From: Eisenibacter elegans DSM 3317 | GTDB taxonomy: Bacteria; Bacteroidota; Bacteroidia; Cytophagales; Microscillaceae | DNA length: 64,000 bases | Direction of reading: 5' to 3' | Assembly (NCBI RefSeq): GCF_000430505.1 | Contig: NZ_KE387152.1 | Location: 323,413-387,412, forward strand | Part shown: positions 45,231 to 54,089 of the stretch, in pieces | Layout of the letters: every line of letters begins with the position of its first letter | Numbering within the stretch: position 1 is the first letter of the stretch | Program-made: the position numbers and the translations under genes | The notes under the pieces: generated by a model | Database searches by the model: none | What the model was told of the DNA's origin: nothing | Seen by the model: the letters and a program-made list of their open reading frames with translations, nothing else

Positions 45231-45437
45231 AGTTGTTTTGATAACCCCTCCAATCCCCAAAGCCCTGCGCGGGTGTTGGGGGGATAAGCGGCCAAATAGA
45301 CCTGTACACAAACCTTGTTTGTAGCCACAGTCCCAGCTTGAACACGGTGTATCTGTCTGATTTGAGGCCAAGCAATGTACAAAACCTAAACAAGCCCAGA
45401 AATCATCTGCATCAACATCTGACCCCAAAACACCAAT

Positions 45438-46700
45438 ATGCCTCTCCGTGCTGCATTTGTATCCCATTTCCGTATCTTTTTATTTGCCGGCCTTGGCCTA
45501 ATGTTGCTGGCTTGCGACCGCTACGACCGTACCGACGACACCATCTATCAACTTCCGGCTACCAATAACTGGGGGTCAGAGGTAAGCCTAAAGCTTTTGC
45601 AAGACCAGTACAACAGCGCACCTCAAAACCCCGAGGTATTACAAAAGCTCTCACGATGGTACTTAGAACAGCCCGATGATACCCTAGCGCTACAGTATGC
45701 GCTCAAAGCCGTAGAAGCTACCCAAGAACAAGACCCCGCTGCACAACTACTGCTGGCAGAGGTATACCAGCGCCTCCAGCAGTATAGCAAGGCGCTTGAT
45801 GCTGCCCGCAAAGCCCGCAAACTGGGGGCTTCGAATGCCGCAGCCTTGCTATTGATGAGCGAATTGTATTTGTCAGAAAAAAAATATACCGAAGCCCAAA
45901 CCTATCTCAAACAAGTCGCTCAAATTATGCCTCAAGATGCGCGCATAGATTATCTACACGGAGCAGTAGCGCTTGGGAAATCTGATACAGCAGCGGCAGT
46001 AGTACACCTGCGCAAGGCCATCCAAAAACGCCCCAACTATCCTGATGCATACAATGCCTTGGGAGAAATGTATTTGCGCTACGAGATGTATCGGCGTGCG
46101 TTGGCACACTTTGATGAAGGGTTGTCGCAAAACCCTAACCACGATCGCCTCAACTACAACAAGGCCGAAACCTACCGCGCCCTGCGTTTTGTGTCGTATC
46201 AATACCTTGATAGCGCAGTGGTGTATTATCGTAAGGCCCTCGATGCCAACGCAGACCTCTATCAGGCAGCGTTCAACCTTGGTTTGTTGCTTTATAAAGC
46301 AGGTAATTGGAAGAAGGCCAAAGAATATTTTGAGTACACCTTGCGCTATAATGATGAAATCGCGGATGTACACTACTATCTCGGACTGTGTTATCGGGAG
46401 GAGGATAAGTTGGAACCCGCACTGGGGCAATTTGAAAAAGCCCTAGCGCTCGACCCTGTCAATTTTATGGCCCGAGATTATTATTGGGATACCAAGGCAC
46501 GCATAGATTATCGCAAACAGCTCGCACGGCAAGATTCTATACAGAAAGCTTATCAAGAGCAACAGCGCAAAATGTGGGAACAATGGCAAGAGGAGCAGAA
46601 AAAGCAGCAAGAGCTTTACCAACAACAGTATCAGCAGCAATACAAGCCGCCTCAACAACAAACGCCACCACCATCCACAGAAGAACAAGAGCAAGGTTAA
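45438..46700 (+). CDS. TPR-repeat lipoprotein with Gln-rich tail
   Basis: A 420-residue probable lipoprotein: signal with lipobox MLLAC (Cys about residue 26), then about eight TPR units (such as PEVLQKLSRWYLEQPDDTLA, NYPDAYNALGEMYLRYEMYR, ADLYQAAFNLGLLLYKAGNW, DVHYYLGLCYREEDKLEPAL). After residue 365 a low-complexity tail rich in Gln, Glu and Pro ends the protein. TPR arrays bind peptides; at the envelope they often organise secretion or gliding complexes. No specific partner is indicated by the neighbours. A family A repeat begins 26 bases after the stop. Confidence 0.8.
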   Translation: MPLRAAFVSHFRIFLFAGLGLMLLACDRYDRTDDTIYQLPATNNWGSEVSLKLLQDQYNSAPQNPEVLQKLSRWYLEQPDDTLALQYALKAVEATQEQDPAAQLLLAEVYQRLQQYSKALDAARKARKLGASNAAALLLMSELYLSEKKYTEAQTYLKQVAQIMPQDARIDYLHGAVALGKSDTAAAVVHLRKAIQKRPNYPDAYNALGEMYLRYEMYRRALAHFDEGLSQNPNHDRLNYNKAETYRALRFVSYQYLDSAVVYYRKALDANADLYQAAFNLGLLLYKAGNWKKAKEYFEYTLRYNDEIADVHYYLGLCYREEDKLEPALGQFEKALALDPVNFMARDYYWDTKARIDYRKQLARQDSIQKAYQEQQRKMWEQWQEEQKKQQELYQQQYQQQYKPPQQQTPPPSTEEQEQG

Positions 46701-46726
46701 ACCAAAGAATAACCTTAGAGCTTTGT

Positions 46727-46812
46727 TTATACCCAACTAAAATTGGTTTGGGAAATGTGTGTGCTGAGAATCCTTGAGCATCAAGAAAATCAAATCTTGT
46801 GGATCTTGGTAT
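46727..46812 (+). repeat. Family A dispersed repeat
   Basis: It runs from TATACCCAACTAAAATTGG through CCTTGAGCATCAAG to GATCTTGGTATA. It is about 17 bases shorter than the full-length copies, lacking the segment between the hairpin and the 3' end. Confidence 0.82.
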
Positions 46813-47196
46813 AAAAATCTCTTCAGCGACACTAAAACACTGTTTTTTGGCTATTATGTCGGTATAGATGCTCGTCGTAGCCCTCCCACAACTTTAATCG
46901 TGGGCTAAACATAAGGCCTACGTTTTTTGCCCAGTATCAGCATAAAAATCAGTTGTCTTGAGGGCCACGCCGAAAATTTAAACAAGCGCTTATAGGCCAA
47001 ATAGACTCGATTTTTTGGACAAACAGCGCCCCCAACCAGATAGCCGGCTGCCCAAAAGCCTAGAGAAGTGCAAAAAAATCTTTATTTTTGCGTGTCAGCT
47101 GCCAAGCTAACCTGAAAGGTAGGCTTGGGGCTTGCTTTTTTCTTTGTTATTTTTGATGCATCAATTTCACAGACACAAACCAACTCAAGACAACAG
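46813..47196. other. Intergenic region before the E2 gene
   Basis: About 380 bases without a gene. At 46887-46925 the sequence CCCACAACTTTAATCGTGGGC followed by GGCCT weakly resembles the reverse of the family B third hairpin and may be an old remnant (the stretch is CCCACAACTTT plus AATCGTGGGC). A short palindrome-like AGCTGCCAAGCT occurs near 47098. Otherwise only the promoter candidate at 47083 stands out. Confidence 0.4.
47083..47090 (+). promoter_or_regulatory. Candidate -7 promoter box (TATTTTTG)
   Basis: TATTTTTG matches TAnnTTTG and lies 106 bases before the E2 start codon. A/T-rich context lowers confidence. Confidence 0.3.
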
Positions 47197-48534
47197 ATGG
47201 CATTGGTAGAAATTATTATGCCCAAAATGGGTGAGAGTGTCATGGAGGGTACCATCCTCAAATGGCTCAAATCAGTAGGCGAAACCGTAGAACAAGACGA
47301 ACCCCTGCTCGAAATCGCCACCGATAAGGTAGATACCGAAGTTCCTTCCACACATAGCGGAGTCATCACGGAGCTACTCGCCCAAGAGGGGGATGTAGTG
47401 CAGGTAGGTCAGCCCATTGCCATCCTCGACGACCAAGGCGCTGACGGAAGCAACACCGGCAGCAGTACTACCACCAATACCCTAGCCGCTACCGCCGCTG
47501 CGATAGAAACCGAAGTAGCGCAGGCCGTCAGTACAGTCAGCACCCACAACAACGGCAGTGAGCGCCCCGCCGACAATCGTTTTTATTCTCCCTTGGTGAT
47601 GAGCATTGCCCAAGCCGAGAATATTTCGGCAGCAGAGCTTGCCAACATCGCTGGCTCAGGCAATGGCCAAAGAGTAACCAAGAAGGATATTTTGGCGTAT
47701 TTGGCAAATCGCCAACAGCCACAAACCACCCCTGCGTCGGTGGCTGCGCCTGCACAACCAGCTAACACACAGCCCATCCGACCTACGCCTAGCCCTCAAG
47801 TAGCACCTTCGGTATCGCTACAAGGCAATATAGAGATTGTAGAGATGGACAGAATGCGCAAAATTATTGCGCAGCGTATGGTAGAATCAAAGCAGATTTC
47901 GCCACACGTAACCACCTTCGTAGAGGCTGATGTAACCAATATCGTACTCTGGCGCAACAAGGTAAAAGATGCCTTCAAAAAGCGTGAAGGAGAAAATATC
48001 ACTTTTACACCCATATTCTTAGAGGCTATCGCCAAGGCAATCAAGGACTTCCCAATGATCAACGCCTCGGTAGACGGTGACCGTATCATCATCCGCAAAG
48101 ACATCAACATCGGAATGGCCGTAGCTACTGCCGATGGCAACCTGATAGTCCCTGTATTGCACGGTGCCGATCAATATAGCCTGCTTGGCCTTTCGAAGCG
48201 AGTCAATGACCTTGCCGCCCGTGGGCGTGTGGGCAAACTCAAAGCAGATGAGCTTTCGGGAGGTACTTATACCATGTCCAACATCGGCGGCTTTGGCAAC
48301 GAAATGGGTACACCAATCTTGGTACAGCCACAAGTAGCCATTATGGCCTTTGGCGCAATCAAGAAAAAGCCTGCCGTAATCGAAACCCCTACCGGTGATG
48401 TCATCGGTATCCGACATATGATGTATCTCTCACACGCCTATGACCACCGCATCGTAGATGGTGCGTTGGGAGGGCAGTTTGTACGCCGAGTAGCCGACTA
48501 TCTGGAGGCTTTCGATATCAATAGAGAGATATAA
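47197..48534 (+). CDS. Dihydrolipoamide acyltransferase, E2 of a 2-oxoacid dehydrogenase
   Basis: A 445-residue E2 subunit. The lipoyl domain carries the modified lysine in EIATDKVDTEVPS (K44). A Thr/Ala-rich linker leads to the peripheral-subunit-binding domain (SPLVMSIAQAENISAAELAN to NGQRVTKKDILAYL). A Pro-rich linker follows, and then the catalytic domain with active-site His in SHAYDHRIVDGALGG (about 417). The single lipoyl domain fits the branched-chain or 2-oxoglutarate type as well as pyruvate, so the complex cannot be fixed. E1 and E3 genes are not adjacent. I chose the ATG before ALVEIIMPKMGE. Confidence 0.93.
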   Translation: MALVEIIMPKMGESVMEGTILKWLKSVGETVEQDEPLLEIATDKVDTEVPSTHSGVITELLAQEGDVVQVGQPIAILDDQGADGSNTGSSTTTNTLAATAAAIETEVAQAVSTVSTHNNGSERPADNRFYSPLVMSIAQAENISAAELANIAGSGNGQRVTKKDILAYLANRQQPQTTPASVAAPAQPANTQPIRPTPSPQVAPSVSLQGNIEIVEMDRMRKIIAQRMVESKQISPHVTTFVEADVTNIVLWRNKVKDAFKKREGENITFTPIFLEAIAKAIKDFPMINASVDGDRIIIRKDINIGMAVATADGNLIVPVLHGADQYSLLGLSKRVNDLAARGRVGKLKADELSGGTYTMSNIGGFGNEMGTPILVQPQVAIMAFGAIKKKPAVIETPTGDVIGIRHMMYLSHAYDHRIVDGALGGQFVRRVADYLEAFDINREI

Positions 48535-48553
48535 TACGCTGATATATAACAAC

Positions 48554-48589
48554 TTACCGTGCGATATTCTTGCTGAATACGCACGGTAA
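48554..48589. terminator. Hairpin after the E2 gene
   Basis: TTACCGTGCG pairs with CGCACGGTAA, with an inner pair TATTC/GAATA, giving a 15-bp stem with one bulge. No T-run follows on the plus strand, so it may act as a terminator only weakly or protect the 3' end. Confidence 0.55.
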
Positions 48590-48627
48590 AATATTATCTG
48601 CATATACGGTTGTTCGCTGAATTTTTC

Positions 48628-48635
48628 TAATTTTG
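48628..48635 (+). promoter_or_regulatory. Candidate -7 promoter box upstream of nhaB (TAATTTTG)
   Basis: TAATTTTG matches TAnnTTTG and lies 55 bases before the nhaB ATG. The -33 element is not at the usual spacing. Confidence 0.35.
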
Positions 48636-48690
48636 CCAACAATCATTGTTACAACAGGTATTACTTCCAAAAAACGAACATCCAATATCA

Positions 48691-50187
48691 ATGTCAAAGC
48701 TGAAATCTCCGGTGGCAGTGCAAGCGTTTATGGGCACTAGTCCACTTTGGTATAAACAAGCCATATTGGCCTGCTTAATCATCAACCCTATCATTCTATT
48801 CACCCTAGGGCCAATTGTTACGGGTTGGGTCATTCTCGTCGAGTTTATCGCCACTTTGGCCTTGGCTTTGAAGTGTTATCCGTTAATTCCGGGTGGCTTG
48901 CTGGCGTTGGAGGCGGTGTTTATGCAGATGGTAACCCCCCACGCGATTTATGAAGAAGTCAAGCACAATCTTGAAGTAATCTTGTTGCTACTTTTTATGG
49001 TTGCAGGGATTCACTTTATGAAAGACTTGCTTGCTTGGATTTTCACCAAAATCATTGTTGGTATCCGCTCCAAAATTGGATTATCGCTCACATTCGCGTT
49101 TGCAGGCGCATTTTTATCCGCATGGCTTGATGCCTTGACAGTAACGGCAGTAATGATTGCGGTAGCCATTGCATTCTACAATATCTATACTGGCGCTTCA
49201 TTGGAAGAAAAAGCAGCCAATATGGACAATCATAATGATCGCAAGCGGGTGGCCAAAGAAGACCTAGAACAGTTCTCGGGCTTCTTGCGTAACCTGATGA
49301 TGCACGGAGTAGTAGGAACGGCGCTCGGAGGGGTATCTACTCAAGTGGGCGAACCACAAAACCTAATCATTGCTTCTAGTATGAAGTGGAGTTTTGTGGA
49401 TTTTTATTTGGAGATAGTACACGTATCCTTGCCGGTCTTAGTCTTTGGACTTTTGACTACCATCGTAGTTGAGCGCCTACATATTTTTGGGTATGGCTAT
49501 GCGCTTCCCGACAATGTGCGCCGCATTCTCGAAAATGAGGGCAAACGTATGCAAGAACAACTTGACTCGCGCAAGATTTATAACCTTATAGTACAAGGTT
49601 TGGTCGGGCTGTGGCTCATCATTGGCTTAGCGCTACACTTGGCCGAGGTGGGGTTGATTGGTCTTTCTGTGATTGTGTTGCTCACTGCGCTCACCGGCAA
49701 GATAGATGAAAACACCATCGGTCACGCTTTTGAAGAGGCCACACCTTTTACGTCGCTCTTGGTGGTGTTTTTTGTGGTAGTGGCCATGATTGAACAAAAT
49801 CACCTCTTCACTCCTGTTATTCAAATGGCGCTTGATACCAGCCCTGAGATGCAGCCATACGTGTTTTTTGTGTTCTCAGGCTTGCTCTCCGCAATCAGTG
49901 ACAACGTCTTTGTCGGGACAATCTATATCAAGCAAGCTGTAGCCAACCTCGGTTATGCCAGCGACCAAGCCCGTGCTGTTGCCGTTGCCATCAACGTAGG
50001 AACTAACATTCCCTCTATCGCAACTCCCAACGGCCAAGCTGCCTTCCTCTTTTTGTTGACCAATGCCATCGCTGTGCGCATCAAGTTGTCTTACTTGCGG
50101 ATGGTTGTGATGGCCATCCCGTATTTCATTGTCTTGACAATCGTCAGCCTTATCTTCTTACAATGGTATTGGATTGGCGGGCATTAG
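48691..50187 (+). CDS. nhaB: Na+/H+ antiporter NhaB
   Basis: A 498-residue inner-membrane antiporter with about twelve hydrophobic segments. It matches the recalled NhaB sequence closely at the N-terminus (SPLWYKQAILACLIINPIIL, LALKCYPLIPGGLLALEAVF, VILLLLFMVAGIHFMK, SAWLDALTVTAVMIAVAIAFY). The loop GTALGGVSTQVGEPQNLIIA and the C-terminal SAISDNVFVGTIYIKQA and NIPSIATPNGQAAFLF are further ion-transporter-superfamily signatures with the acidic residues needed for Na+ exchange. It exports Na+ in return for protons and supports salt and pH tolerance. The first ATG near the conserved N-terminus was chosen. Confidence 0.94.
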   Translation: MSKLKSPVAVQAFMGTSPLWYKQAILACLIINPIILFTLGPIVTGWVILVEFIATLALALKCYPLIPGGLLALEAVFMQMVTPHAIYEEVKHNLEVILLLLFMVAGIHFMKDLLAWIFTKIIVGIRSKIGLSLTFAFAGAFLSAWLDALTVTAVMIAVAIAFYNIYTGASLEEKAANMDNHNDRKRVAKEDLEQFSGFLRNLMMHGVVGTALGGVSTQVGEPQNLIIASSMKWSFVDFYLEIVHVSLPVLVFGLLTTIVVERLHIFGYGYALPDNVRRILENEGKRMQEQLDSRKIYNLIVQGLVGLWLIIGLALHLAEVGLIGLSVIVLLTALTGKIDENTIGHAFEEATPFTSLLVVFFVVVAMIEQNHLFTPVIQMALDTSPEMQPYVFFVFSGLLSAISDNVFVGTIYIKQAVANLGYASDQARAVAVAINVGTNIPSIATPNGQAAFLFLLTNAIAVRIKLSYLRMVVMAIPYFIVLTIVSLIFLQWYWIGGH

Positions 50188-50199
50188 GCCGAAAAGTAG

Positions 50200-50278
50200 A
50201 TATACCCAATTAAAACGCTTGAGGATCAAGAAAATCAAATTGATGAGTAACCCCTCAAATCAGCCAAATATTGGTATA
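50200..50278 (+). repeat. Family A dispersed repeat, internally rearranged
   Basis: It keeps TATACCCAATTAAAA at the left, CTTGAGGATCAAG in the middle and ATTGGTATA at the right, but lacks the GGTTTGGGAAAT segment. It begins 12 bases after the nhaB stop codon and is followed by a strong terminator. Confidence 0.75.
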
Positions 50279-50287
50279 AAAAAGCCC

Positions 50288-50322
50288 ACAAGCGCCTTTT
50301 CTACTATAGAAAAGGCGCTTGT
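50288..50322. terminator. Strong bidirectional hairpin terminator
   Basis: A 16-bp perfect stem ACAAGCGCCTTTTCTA/TAGAAAAGGCGCTTGT with a 3-base loop. A partial third copy of the arm (AAAAGGCGCTTAT) lies near 50350. It insulates nhaB from the nucleotide-sugar genes. Confidence 0.8.
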
Positions 50323-50376
50323 ATTTTGTGGCACAAGATGATTCTCAAAAAAGGCGCTTATTTGAACAAAAACCCT

Positions 50377-50384
50377 TAATTTTG
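50377..50384 (+). promoter_or_regulatory. Candidate -7 promoter box upstream of ugd (TAATTTTG)
   Basis: TAATTTTG matches TAnnTTTG and lies 39 bases before the ATG of the UDP-glucose dehydrogenase gene. Confidence 0.4.
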
Positions 50385-50423
50385 AGCTGAAAATCTCAAT
50401 GTTACAATTAATCAATCACTACC

Positions 50424-51737
50424 ATGAAAATAGCTGTCGTTGGTACAGGCTATGTAGGGCTAGTTACAGGAACCTGCTTTGCCGAAACAGGAAACACAGT
50501 TACGTGTGTGGATATTGACCAAGAGAAAATATCCAAATTGCAGCAAGGTAAAATCACCATCTACGAACCGGGACTAGAAGCACTCTTTGAACGAAATATC
50601 AAGCAAGAGCGCCTTAAATTCACAACTAATCTGGCCGAAGGTATCAAGGGAGCACAACTTATCTTCTTGGCCTTGCCCACCCCTCCGGGCGAAGACGGCT
50701 CTGCCGACCTGAAATATGTCCTCCAAGTAGCTAGAGACCTAGGGCCATTATTGGAGGATTATACCGTAATTATCGATAAGAGCACTGTACCCGTAGGTAC
50801 TGCCGAGAAGGTTCACGATGCTGTCGCTGCCCAAGCAAATGCACCTTTTGATGTAGTCTCAAACCCTGAGTTTTTGCGCGAAGGGGTGGCCGTTGAAGAT
50901 TTTATGAAGCCTGATCGCGTTGTAGTTGGTACACGCTCGGAGCGCGCCCGCAAGCTAATGGAAAAGCTCTATGCACCTTTTGTACGCCAAGGCAACCCAG
51001 TTATCTTCATGGATGAGCGCTCAGCAGAAATGACCAAGTATGCTGCCAATGCCTTCCTAGCAACCAAAATCACCTTTATGAACGAAATCGCCAACCTCTG
51101 CGAGAAGGTAGGCGCTAACGTAGACGATATCCGACACGGTATCGGTACAGATACCCGTATCGGCAAACGGTTTCTCTTTGCCGGCATCGGCTATGGCGGC
51201 AGTTGCTTTCCCAAAGATGTACAGGCGCTCGCCAAAACAGCCCAAGAGTATGACTATGACTTCAGCATCCTCAAGGCAGTGATGGATGTCAACCAGCAGC
51301 AGAAAACCAAGCTCCTGCCGATGCTCAACGCATACTTCAACAATGACCTCAAAGGCAAAAAAATCGCCGTATGGGGGCTAGCCTTCAAACCCTACACTGA
51401 CGACATCCGTGAGGCTCCCGCCCTCGAAAATATCAAAGCCCTACTAGAAGCCGGAGCCATTGTCAAATCCTATGACCCCGAAGGTATGGAGAATGTGCGC
51501 AAAATATTTGGCGATAAAATCGAATATGCCGAAGGCCCCTATGGAGCGCTTATCGAAGCCGATGCCCTGATGATTTTTACAGAGTGGCCTGTGTTCCGAA
51601 ATCCTGACTTTGAAGTAATCAATACATTACTCAAAAACAAGGTCATCTTTGATGGGCGCAACCTTTTCGAACCCCAACAAATGAAAGACCTAGGCTATAC
51701 CTACTATAGCATCGGAAGAGAGGTTGTAAAGCCCTAA
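50424..51737 (+). CDS. ugd: UDP-glucose 6-dehydrogenase
   Basis: A 437-residue NAD-dependent enzyme oxidising UDP-glucose to UDP-glucuronate in two steps. The Rossmann motif GTGYVGLVTG starts at residue 7. The central domain has STVPVGTAEKV, SNPEFLREGVAVEDFMKPDR and the helix MTKYAANAFLATKITFMNEI. The catalytic cysteine is in GIGYGGSCFPKD (about residue 260). The C-terminal NAD/UDP domain has GLAFKPYTDDIREAPAL. It is the first of three consecutive plus-strand nucleotide-sugar genes and should supply the next enzyme with its substrate. A UDP-mannose or UDP-ManNAc dehydrogenase is less likely given the neighbours. Confidence 0.94.
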   Translation: MKIAVVGTGYVGLVTGTCFAETGNTVTCVDIDQEKISKLQQGKITIYEPGLEALFERNIKQERLKFTTNLAEGIKGAQLIFLALPTPPGEDGSADLKYVLQVARDLGPLLEDYTVIIDKSTVPVGTAEKVHDAVAAQANAPFDVVSNPEFLREGVAVEDFMKPDRVVVGTRSERARKLMEKLYAPFVRQGNPVIFMDERSAEMTKYAANAFLATKITFMNEIANLCEKVGANVDDIRHGIGTDTRIGKRFLFAGIGYGGSCFPKDVQALAKTAQEYDYDFSILKAVMDVNQQQKTKLLPMLNAYFNNDLKGKKIAVWGLAFKPYTDDIREAPALENIKALLEAGAIVKSYDPEGMENVRKIFGDKIEYAEGPYGALIEADALMIFTEWPVFRNPDFEVINTLLKNKVIFDGRNLFEPQQMKDLGYTYYSIGREVVKP

Positions 51738-51749
51738 CTTCTCTTAAAA

Positions 51750-51777
51750 AGCCTGTCAGACTGAAGTCTGGCAGGCT
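51750..51777. terminator. Hairpin between ugd and the decarboxylase gene
   Basis: AGCCTGTCAGAC pairs with GTCTGGCAGGCT (one T-G pair) over a TGAA loop. No T-run follows on the plus strand; on the minus strand it is followed by TTTTTAAG. It could partly uncouple ugd from the downstream gene. Confidence 0.6.
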
Positions 51778-51828
51778 CGGATGTATTATCCTTTTTGCGC
51801 TCAATCATTCTTATTCTCCCAAACTATC

Positions 51829-52782
51829 ATGGCCGATAAAAAACGTGTTTTAATTACCGGAGCCGCCGGCTTCCTCGGTTCGCACCTTTGCGACCGCTTC
51901 TTGGCAGAGGGCTGCCACGTCATCGGGATGGACAACCTCATCACTGGTGATATGCGCAATATCGAGCACCTAATGCCTCGCGATGACTTCGAGTTTTATC
52001 ATCATGACGTAACTAAGTTTGTACACCTCCCCGGCAAACTTGACTATATCATGCACTTTGCCTCTCCGGCCAGCCCTATTGATTATCTCAAAATACCCAT
52101 CCAAACCCTCAAAGTAGGGGCTATGGGGACGCACAATCTCCTTGGCCTAGCCAAAGACAAAGGCGCTCGTATCTTAGTGGCTTCTACTTCTGAAGTGTAT
52201 GGCGACCCGCTCATTCACCCCCAAACGGAAGAGTACTGGGGCAATGTCAACCCCATCGGCCCCCGAGGGGTATATGACGAAGCCAAGCGCTTTCAAGAGG
52301 CCATCACGATGGCTTACCATCGCTACCACGGTGTCGAAACGCGGATTGTCCGTATTTTCAATACCTATGGCCCACGGATGCGTGTGGACGATGGCCGCGC
52401 CCTGCCTGCATTTATGAGCCAAGCCCTCCGTGGCGAAGACTTGACTGTTTTTGGCGATGGCTCGCAAACACGCTCGTTCTGCTATGTCGATGATCTTATC
52501 GACGGCATCTACCGACTGCTGATGAGCGACTGCGCCGACCCAGTGAACGTAGGAAATCCGGATGAAATATCGCTCAAGGAGTTTGCTGACGAAATCATCG
52601 CGTTGACCGGTAACCGCCAAAAGATTGTGTACCACCCTCTCCCACAAGACGACCCCAAACAGCGCCGCCCTGACATTACCAAGGCCAAGGCCATTCTAGG
52701 GTGGGAGCCTAAAGTATCGCGCACAGAAGGGCTTCGTCGTACCCTCGAATACTTCAAAACAGTAGTCGAAGGCCAGCAATAA
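51829..52782 (+). CDS. UDP-glucuronate decarboxylase (UDP-xylose synthase)
   Basis: A 317-residue extended SDR enzyme. The NAD motif is [15 protein letters not shown] at the N-terminus. The UXS-type features are [53 protein letters not shown] (catalytic Tyr and Lys), [10 protein letters not shown] and the C-terminal [18 protein letters not shown]. It should convert UDP-glucuronate to UDP-xylose, so it uses the product of the preceding gene. Tandem ugd and UXS genes suggest a xylose-containing exopolysaccharide or lipopolysaccharide. An upstream ATG would add 16 hydrophobic but unconserved residues; I chose [11 protein letters not shown]. Confidence 0.92.
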   Translation: MADKKRVLITGAAGFLGSHLCDRFLAEGCHVIGMDNLITGDMRNIEHLMPRDDFEFYHHDVTKFVHLPGKLDYIMHFASPASPIDYLKIPIQTLKVGAMGTHNLLGLAKDKGARILVASTSEVYGDPLIHPQTEEYWGNVNPIGPRGVYDEAKRFQEAITMAYHRYHGVETRIVRIFNTYGPRMRVDDGRALPAFMSQALRGEDLTVFGDGSQTRSFCYVDDLIDGIYRLLMSDCADPVNVGNPDEISLKEFADEIIALTGNRQKIVYHPLPQDDPKQRRPDITKAKAILGWEPKVSRTEGLRRTLEYFKTVVEGQQ

Positions 52783-52897
52783 CCCTCCTAATAGGGGCTT
52801 CCCCTGCGTAAGCGCGGGATTGCCCCCTAATAAGTTGCTGCGCTACCTCTATTAGGCTACAGGCAAACTCTGACCTCAGTATTGATACATTCTCAAA

Positions 52898-53923
52898 ATG
52901 ACGCTCCCAAATACTCCAGCGATTTTAGTAACCGGAGGTGCCGGGTTTATCGGCTCTCATACGGTTGTTAGCCTGATAGAAGCCGGCTTCAGACCGGTGA
53001 TTGTGGATGATTTTTCTAACTCCAGCCCCAATGTCATCCAAAGATTGGAGCAGATTACAGGAAAGGCCATCGCATATTACACCCTAGACTGTCTCGACCT
53101 CCAAGGCTTGAAAACAGTCTTTGCGCAAGAAACTATCAGCGGAGTGATTCATTTTGCGGCACACAAAGCGGTAGGCGAATCTGTACAACAACCACTGAAG
53201 TACTACCGCAATAATCTTGATTCGTTGTTGAATGTATTGAGCTTGATGCAGGAGTATCAGGTACAAGACCTAGTGTTCTCATCATCGGCAACAGTATATG
53301 GCCAGCCCGATAACCTACCGGTAGACGAACAAGCGCCGCTAAAACCTGCCGAATCGCCCTATGGGTTTACCAAACAGGTAGGGGAGCAGATACTGCGCGA
53401 TGCTTGTAAGGTTTCTGCTTTACGCAGTGTATTGTTACGCTATTTCAACCCTATTGGCGCACATCCTTCAGGCCTGATTGGAGAGCTGCCCTTAGGGCCG
53501 CCCAACAATCTTGTCCCATATATCATCCAAACAGCCGCAGGGCTCAGAGAGCGCTTGACTGTCTTTGGCAATGACTATGCTACCCCCGACGGTACCTGTA
53601 TCCGAGATTACATCCACGTGGTAGACCTTGCGCAGGCACACGTACAAGCACTCAAGCATCTGCAAAAACAGACAGAGGCATCTTACTGTGAGGCATTCAA
53701 TATCGGAACCGGAAAAGGTAACTCGGTATTGGAAGTAATACAGACCTTTATCCAAGAAACTAACCAAGGCCTGCCCTATACCATCGGCCCACGCCGTGCG
53801 GGCGATGTAACAGCCGTCTACGCGTCCGTTCAAAAGGCCGAAAAACAGCTAGACTGGCACGCAGAGCGGTCTTTGGCTCAGGCACTTGTGGATGCTTGGC
53901 GCTGGCAGTGTAGTTTGAAATAA
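52898..53923 (+). CDS. galE: UDP-glucose 4-epimerase
   Basis: A 341-residue SDR epimerase interconverting UDP-glucose and UDP-galactose. Motifs: TGGAGFIGSHTVVSLIEAGF (NAD), VIHFAAHKAVGESVQQPLKY, SSSATVYGQP (catalytic Ser region), ESPYGFTKQVGE (catalytic Tyr and Lys), LLRYFNPIGAHPSGLIGE, DYATPDGTCIRDYIHVVDLA and YCEAFNIGTGKGNSVLEV. All are typical of true GalE. It lies 115 bases after the decarboxylase gene and closes the three-gene nucleotide-sugar group. C4 epimerisation of UDP-GlcNAc or UDP-glucuronate cannot be excluded. Confidence 0.93.
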   Translation: MTLPNTPAILVTGGAGFIGSHTVVSLIEAGFRPVIVDDFSNSSPNVIQRLEQITGKAIAYYTLDCLDLQGLKTVFAQETISGVIHFAAHKAVGESVQQPLKYYRNNLDSLLNVLSLMQEYQVQDLVFSSSATVYGQPDNLPVDEQAPLKPAESPYGFTKQVGEQILRDACKVSALRSVLLRYFNPIGAHPSGLIGELPLGPPNNLVPYIIQTAAGLRERLTVFGNDYATPDGTCIRDYIHVVDLAQAHVQALKHLQKQTEASYCEAFNIGTGKGNSVLEVIQTFIQETNQGLPYTIGPRRAGDVTAVYASVQKAEKQLDWHAERSLAQALVDAWRWQCSLK

Positions 53924-54089
53924 CCAGATGCAATGACCACATCCTTCGGTTATTTACTCAAGAAGGCAAAGCCACACAGGTAATTAGCAAAATCTTAGGA
54001 CATTAGGGGCGTGCTTTTGTGGCTTTTTGCTGGAGCTTTCCGTATAGCTATACAGTTATTGTTATCTATACACTTATCAATAAAGTCTT

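Noticed and set aside
46887-46925. Possible ancient family B remnant
   Set aside because: Only one hairpin and a GGCCT word match; there are no termini and no duplication, so it is mentioned only as a weak resemblance.
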